Positions 1 to 8,923 of a DNA stretch of 30,844 nt are shown here, piece by piece. The notes under the pieces are model-generated. The model saw nothing but the letters and a program-made list of their open reading frames with translations. It did not search any database and was not told the DNA's origin. The position numbers and the translations under genes were made by a program. The DNA is from Mnemiopsis leidyi (Eukaryota > Ctenophora > Tentaculata > Lobata > Bolinopsidae), in the NCBI GenBank assembly GCA_000226015.1, contig JH153777.1, forward strand, positions 63,465-94,308, read 5' to 3'. How positions within the stretch are numbered: position 1 is the stretch's first letter; each line of letters begins with the position of its first letter.

Positions 1-345
1 AACAAGAACAAGAACAAGAACAAGAACAAGAACAAGAACAAGAACAAGAACAAGAACAAGAACAAGAACAAGAACAAGAACAGAACAAGAACAAGAACAA
101 GAACAAGAACAAGAACAAGAACAAGAACAAGAACAAGAACAAGAACAAGAACAAGAACAAGAACAAGAACAAGAACAAGAACAAGAACAAGAACAAGAAC
201 AAGAAGAAGAAGAAGAAGAAGAAGAAGAACAACAAGAAGAACAACAAGAAGAACAACAAGAAGAAGAACAACAAGAAGAACAACAAGAAGAACAACAAGA
301 AGAACAACAAGAAGAACAACAAGAAGAACAACAAGAAGAAGAACT
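1..345. repeat. Purine-rich microsatellite, (AACAAG)n passing into (AAGAACAAC)n
   Basis: A six-base AACAAG tract with one interruption near 82 runs to about 200. It then changes to AAG triplets and to nine-base AAGAACAAC-type units up to about 340. On the minus strand this is a pyrimidine tract lying just inside the intron that follows the 5' splice site of gene A at 354. It shows no coding potential beyond simple-repeat translation. The array continues beyond the left edge of the window. Confidence 0.97.
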
Positions 346-354
346 AGTACTTAC

Positions 355-1942
355 CTTCTTTCTAGACTGCCTTTTCCAAAACCAAGCTACTTCCTGGTAA
401 TTTTCCCACAATCCAACTCTTCCCTCCGCAAATCTTTCAGCAAGCTTGTCAGCGATAGGAGTTGGACAGTTTTCCTGCTTCCGGAACACTCCGGAGTACC
501 AGCGAGAAATAATGCCAGGGGAGGGGGTTCTTTCTATCTTATCTGACAACGAACACGTCGAGTTATGGCATGCACACTGCCAGTAAAATTCATTATCAAC
601 AGGTAAAAAAGTTAAGTTGAATACCGAGACTGGAAACAGCCAAACTTTTCATGGTCCAAAGTCACAAAAATACCTGGTTTGCGCTGGGACTTTGATGAAA
701 AATTTTTTCCATCATCCTCATTAGGGCTTGTTTCTTGAGAGATGGTCACGTGACCATCGTCGATAAACCGAGCTCGGAACGTCCGGGGAAGGACGTCTAC
801 TATTGGCCAGGTTCCAAATAGTTCTGAGAAGACAATTGATAAACTCAACCGCAGTTTTTTAATATGACCACTGTTTAAAAACTACTCGTATAAAACGGAT
901 TCTCATGTTTTAGATAGGAAGATCTCTTTCTTTTCTTCTGAAGAAATGTTGCCCCCTCAAACCTCACCTTGCTTAGGGGTGGAAGGTCTCCGAGGGGATG
1001 GCGTTCTTGCACGAGGGGATGGCGTTCTTACACCTTTCATCGTTTCTTCTATGCTCTTACTTTTTTCAATAATCGGACTGAACTCAACTTTGGGTCGAGA
1101 TTTTGTCTTCTTGGACCACTTCAAGCTAAATTCAAGTTTTTGCTTAGGTTTTCCTGTGTTTCCAGGCTTTCTGGTAGGTTGAATAACAATCTCAGGACTA
1201 TCTAAGACCATAACGTTAGAGCTGGTTTCGTCGTCATAGTAACGGGAGTAAGAGTCTATTGTGAACGTGGAGTTTGTGTAGGTCGAGTTAGAGTAGGTAG
1301 GCGACAAGCTGAAGTTTTATTATTATATTATTATTCCGCATGAAAAAAACAAACCCCGTAAAAATTATTTCACAACTTTTATTTAAATCATTTCTTTACA
1401 GTTCTTCAGCAATTATTCTTCAGCTTATTCTCATTCAACAACAGGAAGATTATCTGACCTGCCTGTCTCTAGAAGATCTGGGGTTTCTGGAACTCCGACA
1501 TTTTCTACCAGCTCCAAGAGTGACGCTGCAGAAGATTTAGTTTAGTTTCTTCCTTAGTGCTCTCCTAAATCTCTATCCGCCCGTTTGTGTTTTTTGGAAT
1601 CCCTATCCGCCCGTTTTCCAATTCCCAAACTGCCCCTTTGTGCTTTCCTTATTCCATCTGCAACTTTCTGTTTCCCTAAATCCCTATCTGCCCCGTTGTG
1701 TTTCCCGTATAAAACCTGATGCGTGATTAGGAAGGGAAATATCATAGTCATCATCCATTAAATCACCCTCATCGCTGATTGAATTTTCCTGAAAATTAAG
1801 TAACTTGGTATTAAGTTGAATTTGGTTGGGTCAATGAATTTCTGCCTATTGTGATCTATTGTGGACTATGGTTGATGAAACGAACTTTCAGAGGGGTTAA
1901 AAGAAGAAAAACCTCCAAGTCTCTGGGACTAACCTTATCCAT
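355..1942 (-). CDS. Gene A: unrecognised six-exon gene, 5' part (305 codons), continues off the left edge
   Basis: Exons on the minus strand are 1942-1934, 1788-1716, 1525-1459, 1308-968, 823-674 and 629-355. Every junction has GT and AG and the phases agree (0, 1, 2, 1, 1), giving an uninterrupted 915-nt frame. The first exon is only ATG-GAT-AAG before GTTAGT; the start was chosen because stops lie upstream in frame and the join gives an acidic N terminus (MDKENSISDEGDLMDDDYD). The middle is Ser/Thr-rich and then basic, with a doubled RTPSP motif that resembles a proline-directed phosphorylation region. The last exon is denser, with a Cys cluster (WQCACHNSTC) and several Trp (WYSG, LWENY, WFW), and looks like the start of a folded domain. 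I do not recognise the family. The intron at 630-673 is only 44 nt. The final donor (GGTAAG at 355-350) shows that the gene continues left of the window. There is no signal peptide, so the protein is probably intracellular. Confidence 0.75.
1526..1715. repeat. Imperfect ~30-40 bp repeats in an intron of gene A
   Basis: About four diverged units share a core like ATCCCTATCCGCCCGTTTTG, separated by T-rich spacers, at roughly 1565-1705. They fill the intron between exons 2 and 3 of gene A. On the minus strand they translate to a repeating RADRDLG-like peptide, but this is bounded by a well-matched donor and acceptor, so I read it as intronic repeat. Confidence 0.6.
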
Positions 1943-2690
1943 TTTCAACCAACTTGTGTATACGATTGCTCATCAGCGAAGCTGTCGTGTTATAACACTA
2001 TGATGGATGTCAAATTTGTTGCAACCAAAACTGAAACTAATGTATAACGACAAGGAACTTCTAAACCTAAAAGAAAGTATCAGTTGGGGATGGTTAATAG
2101 CGAACCGATACCAGATAGAAAGTAGAAACATTGAGTTGCTATAGCAACGCAGTTCCAACTGAAGTGCAAGTCAGCCCAGCACGGAATATTGTAACAATCT
2201 GGGAAATATTACAGCTTGTAGTTGTTGTAGACAGTAACAATACAGTCTGCGTAAACCTCATCCCCGATTGATAAGCTCTTGTTTACCTCTTGTTATCGAC
2301 TTGTTAAGGATTTATTTAGAGATTTGTGTTGGAGTACCTTGGTAACTCGTTCTTTGTAATGATATCTGTATTTAATTTGTTCCGATATGAACAAAAATTG
2401 TTCAATCCTATTGTTAAATTAAATCCTGGACATAAAAAATAAAGACTTGCTATTATGTAAGAGTTTAGCGTATCTTAGAGGGTCCCAGAGGGTCCAGGGT
2501 TGAAATACTCACATTAAGTATTTAATTATTTTGTCTTTCTTTGCGATAGCCAGTTTCAACATGGGCTGTGTGGATTGTTCTATGTAGATTTGTCAACTCT
2601 TTAAACAAATCAAAGCGATCAATCCAGGATTTATTTGTTAACATAACAAATTTCTGTTTAGTTCTGCGGAATTTATGGAATTTTTACTTC
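1943..2690. other. Intergenic spacer
   Basis: This is AT-rich sequence between the start of gene A and the remains of the gene B paralogue. An AATAAA lies near 2438, but no coding region that could use it is visible. The open frame at 1973-2158 on the minus strand has no splice or coding signals. The gene A promoter should lie just right of 1942, but I see no clear TATA box there. Confidence 0.5.
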
Positions 2691-2914
2691 AGGAATTAAA
2701 AGCACATGCAACGTAAAACATCTTTAGATTTCCGTTTTTAATTCGATCTGGGAACTGCCTCTGTAAGTCGGTGCAACTTGCTATGAATTTTTATTTTCTT
2801 TGACTGGTAGTAGGAAAAATAAATGCAATGTTAGTCAATACTTAGTTTTTGTGGTTGAAGTTTATGTAAAAATGATCAGAGACTGTAAAAATGTTCAACT
2901 ATAAGTATAAAATT

Positions 2915-3015
2915 TCAATAGTTGTCATAGTTGTCATAGTTGTCAATAGTTGTCATAGTTGAAGCTTAAGTACTATAAGCTTAAGTACAATAAGCTTAAG
3001 TATAATAAGTACTAG
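2915..3015. repeat. Short tandem repeats (GTTGTCATA)n and (GCTTAAGTAxxATAA)n
   Basis: GTTGTCATA occurs four times with small length changes. It is followed by about three copies of a 15-bp unit containing the palindrome GCTTAAG. The sequence is noncoding and lies between the exon 2 and exon 3 blocks of the gene B pseudogene, in its former intron. Confidence 0.85.
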
Positions 3016-3599
3016 AGAGATGTAGTTGCTACTGCTATTCCCACATTCATATCTTGCCGAGCTTATTCGGCCATAATCACGGGCTGCATTTTTCCTCGTT
3101 TTTTAAAGTTTGTCTACTTGGACGGGCTCATTTTTCAAAAACCTTCGATTTCGATGATGATAAACCCGATTCAAAATGTCGCTCATCACTCGAAGCAACT
3201 CTCCGATCCCAAGGTTTATGTTTTAAGTCGGCCGGATCAAATTATTTTCGATTATCTTTGACGTTGTTCTGTTGTGATGTTGTTCTTATCAAAATAATAA
3301 TGCAAATTTTCAAAACGTCTAAAACAATCGCACAAGGCCTCAGGCGGATAAATTAGTCACGTGATGTCACGTCAGAGGGGTAAGTTTTAAACATTTTAGA
3401 ATTACTTTAAGATAAAATTATAATCTACGAATTGTACTTAATCTTATCACACAATTCTTTACAAATGCAATGTTGCTGTAAAATTCTATAGAAAAACATT
3501 ATTTTGAAAAACGTTTATTGTAAAAAAAGTATTTTGTAAAAGTTTAAAAAGGGATGTTTAAACTAAATCAACAATGTCCATATTTGAGGTAGTTTTAAG

Positions 3600-3935
3600 A
3601 CCTTGACTCTATGTAAGAGTGAGTTAGTTAGAATTTAATATATTTTAGTTAGAAGTCTTTAGTTTAAAGTGAGAAGTTTTTAGTTTGAAGTTAATACGTT
3701 AAAGTTGATAATTAGTAATTTTTAGCTAGTAGATAGTTCTTAGTTAATAGTTTTTAGTCAGTCTTTCTTTAGTTTGTAGTTAATAGTTTTTAGTTAGAAG
3801 TTAATAGTTTTTAGTTTGAAGTTATTACGTTTAAGTTAGTATTAATACGTTTAAGTTGCTAATTTAATTGATTCGTAATTTTTAGTTGGAATTTAGTATT
3901 TTTTGGTTAGTAGTTGATACTTTTTAGTCTCGAGA
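3600..3935. repeat. Degenerate AT-rich tandem repeat in former intron 1 of the gene B pseudogene
   Basis: The words TTTTTAGTT, AGAAGTTAATAG and ACGTTTAAGTT recur every 20 to 40 bases from about 3630 to 3930. The units are poorly conserved, which suggests an old array. It occupies the same intron as the separate AT-rich repeat of the intact copy. Confidence 0.75.
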
Positions 3936-4187
3936 GTGGAAAACTTTGTACATTGAAGAAGGCATCTCCCTCATTACTTCTGAGAATCAATCAGAAATGC
4001 ACCTGCGCTCCAGCAGAACGTCCCAATTTTGTGTCTTGCAAAGAGAATGCCAAAAATAACTAAGTTCCTTATCATTCTTAGTTTTTAGATCAATAGGTTT
4101 ATGGAAGAATTTAAGAAAATATTCTGGAAGCAAGATTTAGTTAATCCAGAAAAAGATATAAATGAGACAGCTATACATCTCCAAGTC

Positions 4188-4196
4188 CTTTTATAC
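4188..4196 (-). promoter_or_regulatory. TATA box of the gene B pseudogene
   Basis: TATAAAAGG on the minus strand lies about 113 bases before the pseudogene ATG at 4075. The intact copy has the same nine bases about 128 bases before its ATG. The motif lies only about 160 bases beyond the gene B stop codon at 4358, so the two units are tightly packed head to tail. Confidence 0.6.
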
Positions 4197-4357
4197 CAAT
4201 TGTAAGTGCTGTCGCCTAGTGGTTTCTCATGTTTCTCGTGGTTATTTCAACATTTGTGATGATTTTAGATTTATAAATGTTATCAATCTATCATTCGAAT
4301 TTTAGTTTAAAATTTAACAAGAAATACGCTCAAGCTTGTTAGAACCTATTTTTACAA

Positions 4358-5778
4358 TCAATGAAATAAATAAATAATACAAAAGAACAAATCGAAATCC
4401 CTTGTTACATTTAAACAATGAACCCCATCCTGTCAAAAGATAAATCACGAAATAAACAAATAAGCAATGTTGATAAGCATATTGTCCCATTTAAAGTCAT
4501 AAAACGAAATTATGCATGTCAATATAGCAAACACCACTTTACGCGTTCATTTAAAAATCATTCAAATTCCCCGTACCAAAATTGCAAATTAAAATTTTAC
4601 TTTTTACAGAAATCAAATGAGAACGATCAGATCCTACTGCAAAGGTTTATAATTTACATTCTATAATTGCACAAAGGTAGCTCATTAAGGATCAATTCAG
4701 CAGAAAGCACCCTGACCTGTAACAAGCTTTCTCGGAGGCGCATGTAAAACATTTCTAAATCTCCGTTTTCAACGGTGTTAAAGTGTGGGTAGTAGTCCGC
4801 ACATTTCTGTAGGGATTTCAGCGGCGAATTAAAATCTCGGAGAATCGTGGATTGAAGATAAGAATCAATTCCCTCTGAAAAATAAGCGATATAAGCAATC
4901 GTATTAAACTCCGACTTCTACATACATTACAAGTAAAGAATTGCAACTGTGTTTCGAGAAAAATTCTTGAATACATATTTTTAGACGTGAGTTTAGTATA
5001 GGCACCGCCGAAAAAAAGTTATTGATCTGATCTGCATAATTAATCATGTTAATAACAATTAGAAAAGATTAATTGATTTGAAAAATTAATATCTTTTCAA
5101 TTTATGTTAAAATTTTCTATTTATTGTTTTCTGGATTTTTTATTGATCTTTATTTTTTAGAAAGATAAAAACACTCACCCTGATATTTAACTTGTTCGAT
5201 CATATAACTCATCACTCGAATGAGCTCTGAAGTTGCAAGGTCCATGTTTTTTGTCCGGAGCAGATTAATTGAAATTTCTTGCGATGCTGTCCTGGTATAA
5301 TAGCTTGTTTAGAAATAGAATTAAATCTTAGATTATATTATCTATAAATAATAGAAATAAAACTTAGATTATATTGTTTATAATTTATAAAAATAAAACT
5401 TAGATCATACTATTTATAAACTATAGAAATAAAACTTAGATTATATTATTCATAAATCATAGAAATAAAACTTAAATAATTTATAGATTATGAAATGAAG
5501 AGAGTAAAATTAAGCTGGAGGCAGACTATTCAGATACGAAAAAGCCTTGAAATTAGCTATAAATTTAAAAGTTTGAGCGAACTTAAGTAGATTTAGTTTT
5601 AAATTCAAGAGTTTACAAACCATGACGTCGGCATCTCCAGCATCACGCTTGATAGTCTCTCAGAAAGGCACTTCTCGACATGAAATATCTTTTGTGCATG
5701 CTGCTTTCTGCTCAGGCAAGGACTTCTGGAGTCGATCGTTTTGAATAAGGTTACGAAAATTACGAAGATTCCAATCAT
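4358..5778 (-). CDS. Gene B: small secreted, mostly helical protein of unknown family (166 aa, four exons)
   Basis: Exons on the minus strand are 5778-5621, 5291-5179, 4874-4717 and 4429-4358, with phases 2, 1 and 0 agreeing at each join. The start follows a TATA box and AAAATG, and gives a hydrophobic leader (MIGIFVIFVTLF) that looks like a signal peptide ending near residue 17. The mature part has amphipathic segments at about 27-50, 65-100, 107-121 and 127-143. Cysteines are at 21, 37, 115, 148 and 160, with one N-glycosylation site (NVT, 150-152). Size, leader and four helix-like blocks recall small helical secreted factors (cytokine- or hormone-like), but this is inference from pattern; no family motif is recognised. 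Exon 4 is the least certain: it uses acceptor TTTTGACAG and adds 23 codons. The broken tandem copy downstream, diverged over most of its length, suggests fast evolution. Confidence 0.72.
5325..5490. repeat. ~45-bp AT-rich tandem repeat in intron 1 of gene B
   Basis: About four units share the core GAAATAAAACTTAGATTATA, each followed by a TTATAAAT-like spacer. The array lies wholly inside intron 1 (5292-5620) of gene B, and the units are well conserved, so it is fairly young. Confidence 0.9.
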
Positions 5779-5905
5779 TTTAATTGCGTCAAATTTGGTT
5801 GGAACAATATTGTTTCTCGCTTGTAGAAGAGTTTGTGAAGGTTGTAAGCCCGCGACTGAAAGTGGAAGATAAAGTACTGTCTGCTGTCTGCAGCACTCTC
5901 ACGCC

Positions 5906-5914
5906 CCTTTTATA
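5906..5914 (-). promoter_or_regulatory. TATA box of gene B
   Basis: TATAAAAGG on the minus strand lies in a locally GC-richer stretch, about 128 bases before the gene B ATG. It is followed about 30 bases later by a CAGACAGTAC segment that could hold the start site. The same motif at the equivalent place in the duplicated copy supports its use. Confidence 0.65.
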
Positions 5915-5919
5915 TCCCG

Positions 5920-6580
5920 AAAGTGGCGGAGCATTATCTCAGTTTCTATTTTTGTATTCCGCGGGACACTTACTTCAAAGTACGATTGATTGATTTTAGG
6001 TCACGATGTTTTATTACTATTAACGGGGACGAGGTCGGAAAAGCAGTCAACTTTCTACGTAGTGTGAAAAACTCACTTTAAACTAACTGATTGATGTCAT
6101 CGAAAATAGGTCAAGTGTTATTTACTTTCGAGCATTAAAACAAAAATGAAATATGCGGTGTTACAACAACACATTCAATTTCAAAAACTCTTAGTTTAGA
6201 TTAGAACTCACACTATAAAGTTAAATACCACGTGCCGTTAATATTTGACAGGTTGACTGGCTGGAATTATGTGGAGATGTCTTCATTGTCTTGAGTAAAC
6301 AGAATTGATTTACAAAGGAATGTTGGCATGCGGGGTCACGCTTTATTGTAGTATTTAAAGAAGTATTAAGTTTTAGCTGGGCCATTATCCAGCCTTAAAT
6401 GGAGAATAAAATAGTAAATAGATACATACAATAATTGATGAAAAGTTTATATCGCTACACTAATTGTTGGAACTAAATTGAAATTAATTTAATCAACTGG
6501 CACTTCCTTAATGTTCACTTTTCTCTTTAATCCTCTAATTGATATGAGCGTTGATTTAAGAAGGGCAAATCGTATCCTTG
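5920..6580. other. Intergenic spacer upstream of gene B
   Basis: AT-rich sequence between the gene B promoter and the retroelement fossil. I see no exon, repeat or structured element in it. Confidence 0.5.
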
Positions 6581-6583
6581 TTC

Positions 6584-7521
6584 TTACATATGAAACAACA
6601 TGCTTATAAGTCTCTCCCTTTTTTCAAATATCATCATTGACAATCTTTTGAAAAACCTTTGAAACACAGGCGCCATTTCTCCACTTGTCGAAAATACTAT
6701 TGGTGTAAAATTCCCCCGCTCCACGTGTATTACCCTTGATTCGATCAAGTCCTTTTTTCCTTTTCGTGCTTGTTGTATAATTTTTGGAGAGTTTTGTCGC
6801 TGTTTGATAAGCAATTCGGGTGAGTAACCCTATTATATCAACAAAGGACCTATCAAACTGCGACCAAACCCCCCTAGCTGCTACGTTGAGCCTTGCATTT
6901 TCAGCTTTATTTCCCCTAGCTGTATCATACACTTCTTCATTGTGCTCACCTATGGGAATTAATCTTGGCTCAATCGTAGCCTACTTCTAGTAATCTTGCA
7001 GTGGTATCTCTAATATCATTATGCCGCAGGATTACATTTACATAACCCCCTTTCTTACATCGATCGATGTTATTTTCATTCCCACATCCACAATTTGCTA
7101 GCATGTCCTTGATTTTCCAGTTGTATAGCGCAGGGCTATGCTGTCTCTAAATTCTTGTCGGTTTAAGGTATAGCCTAACCAATCTAAAGGAAGCGTGGTC
7201 AACCATCTATAGATGCACATTTTTCTTCGGAAATTTCTAATGCTCGCTTTGTAGAACTATCCAGTTTTATGAGCAACTGGCTGTATGTATGCTTATGCCT
7301 TTTTCCTTTCAACATCCTCATAGCCTTTTTTTTGCATTTGCAATGACCTTCTTGCTGCAAGTTTCCGTGAGCTTTTTGGAAATAATTACATCTTTCAGAC
7401 TGTTTGTTATTTGTCTCGATGCTTCATACTCATGTTTGCTTTCTTTATCTGGCATTGGTATTCTCCATTTGAGGCTGGATAATGGCCCAGCAACGACTTT
7501 ATTATTTGGAGGAAGACACAT
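6584..7521 (-). pseudogene. Frameshifted fossil of the C-terminal region of a reverse-transcriptase-type retroelement protein
   Basis: Reading the minus strand from right to left, several short blocks resemble the tail region found after the reverse transcriptase in retroelement proteins of many invertebrate genomes. They are a helical ASRQITNSLKDVI segment (near 7420), LNRQEFRDSIALRY (about 7170-7125), a RHNDIRDTTARLL block (about 7020-6985), ARLNVAARGVW (about 6900-6865) and VERGNFTPIVF (about 6725-6690). The blocks fall in different frames and are split by stops, so the copy is dead. No polymerase catalytic motif (YxDD) lies in the window, so it is a 5'-truncated or eroded insertion. The family match is from memory of these motifs. 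Confidence 0.65.
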
Positions 7522-7529
7522 TTTAATTA

Positions 7530-8700
7530 TGTTCAGTCTGCATGCACATTCTTTTAATCATAGGCTCTCTATCTCTTTTATATTTAAGACTCAAGTTTTG
7601 CTTTTTCTATTTACCCCATTTCTGTCACAGGTTCTCTAAAGATGATACATAAATTGAAGAATTCAAGAACCCAATCAATAGTCATGTTAACTGTTTTTTT
7701 CCAACGAAACCAGAAGTTAAACAGAATTATGGTCGCGTTGGGAAGACGCCTGTCTTAATAAGATAAAAATCGGTTTTTTAGTCACTCAGAATAATAAATA
7801 ATAAATTTTTCGTTCAAGGAAAATTAAGTGTAATAATTTCTGTTGCACCTAATATTGTATCTGTATTTATTTAAGACTTTATTACCCATTTTTCATTTCT
7901 CACATTACTTTATTAGTCCATTTTATACAGCATGATCACATGACATTCACTTTTTAACTTAACTTTCAATACAAATTTAAATCATATGTCCAGAAATAGA
8001 AATTTAAAGTACCCACCAAAAAACCTATCAATGGCGTACCTGTATTTGCGGTTTAACATATTTTTGTCGCATCAAAATAGGTTATTTCAGGATTTTCAGA
8101 TCATAGTGGGACCACATAGGGACCATATTAACCACTCGAGTTTCGAAAAAATAACTAAAAGTGAAAGATCATGCCTGCCCATGGGCGACGCACGCCCAAC
8201 AAAAATTTATGATCTGATCGTAGACCGCATAATTGTTTCGAATTGCTAATTTTCGACTGCATATTTAAAATTCACGCCCATGATTTTTCGGCAGAACTCC
8301 TGATCATATAGTTTATAATTATATAGAAATGCAGGCTATTCAAGATTCAGCTAAGCTTTAAAATTTATCTAATATTCGGATCAAATCATTCTTTTGCCAC
8401 GCGACGAAGATATTCAAGTATTATACATTATGATAACAATATATAATCATGTTTGGTTTTAAAGGAAGCAAAAAGGGCTTAAACAACGACAACCCTTTTT
8501 TAGTTTCGCTGCCCTAGTGGGAATCAAGGTCTGATTTTAAATTCCCCTAAGAATCAGCAAAATATAACATTTTTCTTAAATTAACCAATTAGAATTCAGC
8601 TAGCTTCAACTAGCAGTAGCCTCTAATTGTCATGTTTTGCTCAGAGTTCAGACAGGGAAGAAATAAGCCATGAATATTGCATATAACTCCCCCCCTTTCG
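7530..8700. other. Spacer between the retroelement fossil and gene C
   Basis: No splice-supported coding region was found. The open frame at 7986-8249 (plus) has no coding-like composition or flanking sites. A short imperfect inverted repeat (AATTAGA...TCTAATT) surrounds 8587-8630. The gene C promoter probably lies at the right end of this stretch. Confidence 0.45.
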
Positions 8701-8706
8701 ATCAAT

Positions 8707-8774
8707 GTGTGTTACCCCTAATTACGTATGACCATGTATTCTGAATACATGGTCATACGTAAGGGGTAACACAC
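8707..8774. repeat. Near-perfect palindrome, 32-bp arms
   Basis: The left arm (8707-8741) and right arm (8743-8774) are reverse complements, apart from a three-base insertion (TAA) after the ACCCC of the left arm. Only one base separates them. The palindrome starts about 150 bases before the gene C start codon. It could be a palindromic mini-element or a strong hairpin in a 5' leader. Confidence 0.93.
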
Positions 8775-8838
8775 TATTCAGAAGGCTAGAAGCTATGGAA
8801 GTTAAAGTAAAAATGGAAAAAGGTGAAGCTGTCCCTTG

Positions 8839-8900
8839 GTTACAGTTGCTGAGTTACAGTTGCTGAGTTACAGTTGCTGAGTTACAGTTGCTGAGTTACA
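8839..8900. repeat. 14-bp tandem repeat just upstream of gene C
   Basis: The unit GTTACAGTTGCTGA occurs about 4.4 times with no mismatch before decaying. It ends 24 bases before the gene C start codon, so it lies in the 5' leader or core promoter. Confidence 0.95.
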
Positions 8901-8923
8901 ATTTCTGTTGCTTAGTTAAACAA

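Larger units (their letters stand above)
2690..4075 (-). pseudogene. Gene B pseudogene: tandem, disrupted copy of the neighbouring secreted-protein gene
   Basis: Three blocks match the three main exons of gene B in order and orientation: about 4075-3957 (exon 1), 3270-3130 (exon 2) and 2780-2690 (exon 3). Exon 1 keeps an ATG and a hydrophobic leader (MIRNLVIFGILFA) but lacks the segment after the leader. It therefore changes frame, and has an in-frame TGA where gene B has AGA. The exon 2 block keeps LLRVMSDIL against gene B LIRVMSYMI but carries a TAA. The exon 3 block keeps NGNLKMFY against NGDLEMFY and has an upstream TAA. A counterpart of exon 4 was not found. Splice positions are retained (ACAACAG acceptor; GTACAAAG donor), so this is a genomic duplicate, not a retrocopy. 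Its TATA box also survives. A functional rearranged form cannot be excluded, but three disruptions argue for decay. Confidence 0.7.

Noticed and set aside
4418..4666. Plus-strand 82-codon frame
   Set aside because: AT-rich sequence antisense to gene B intron 3 and exon 4; no coding features.
5784..5993. Plus-strand open frame with protein-like composition
   Set aside because: It overlaps the gene B TATA box and 5' leader on the other strand and has no start or splice support.
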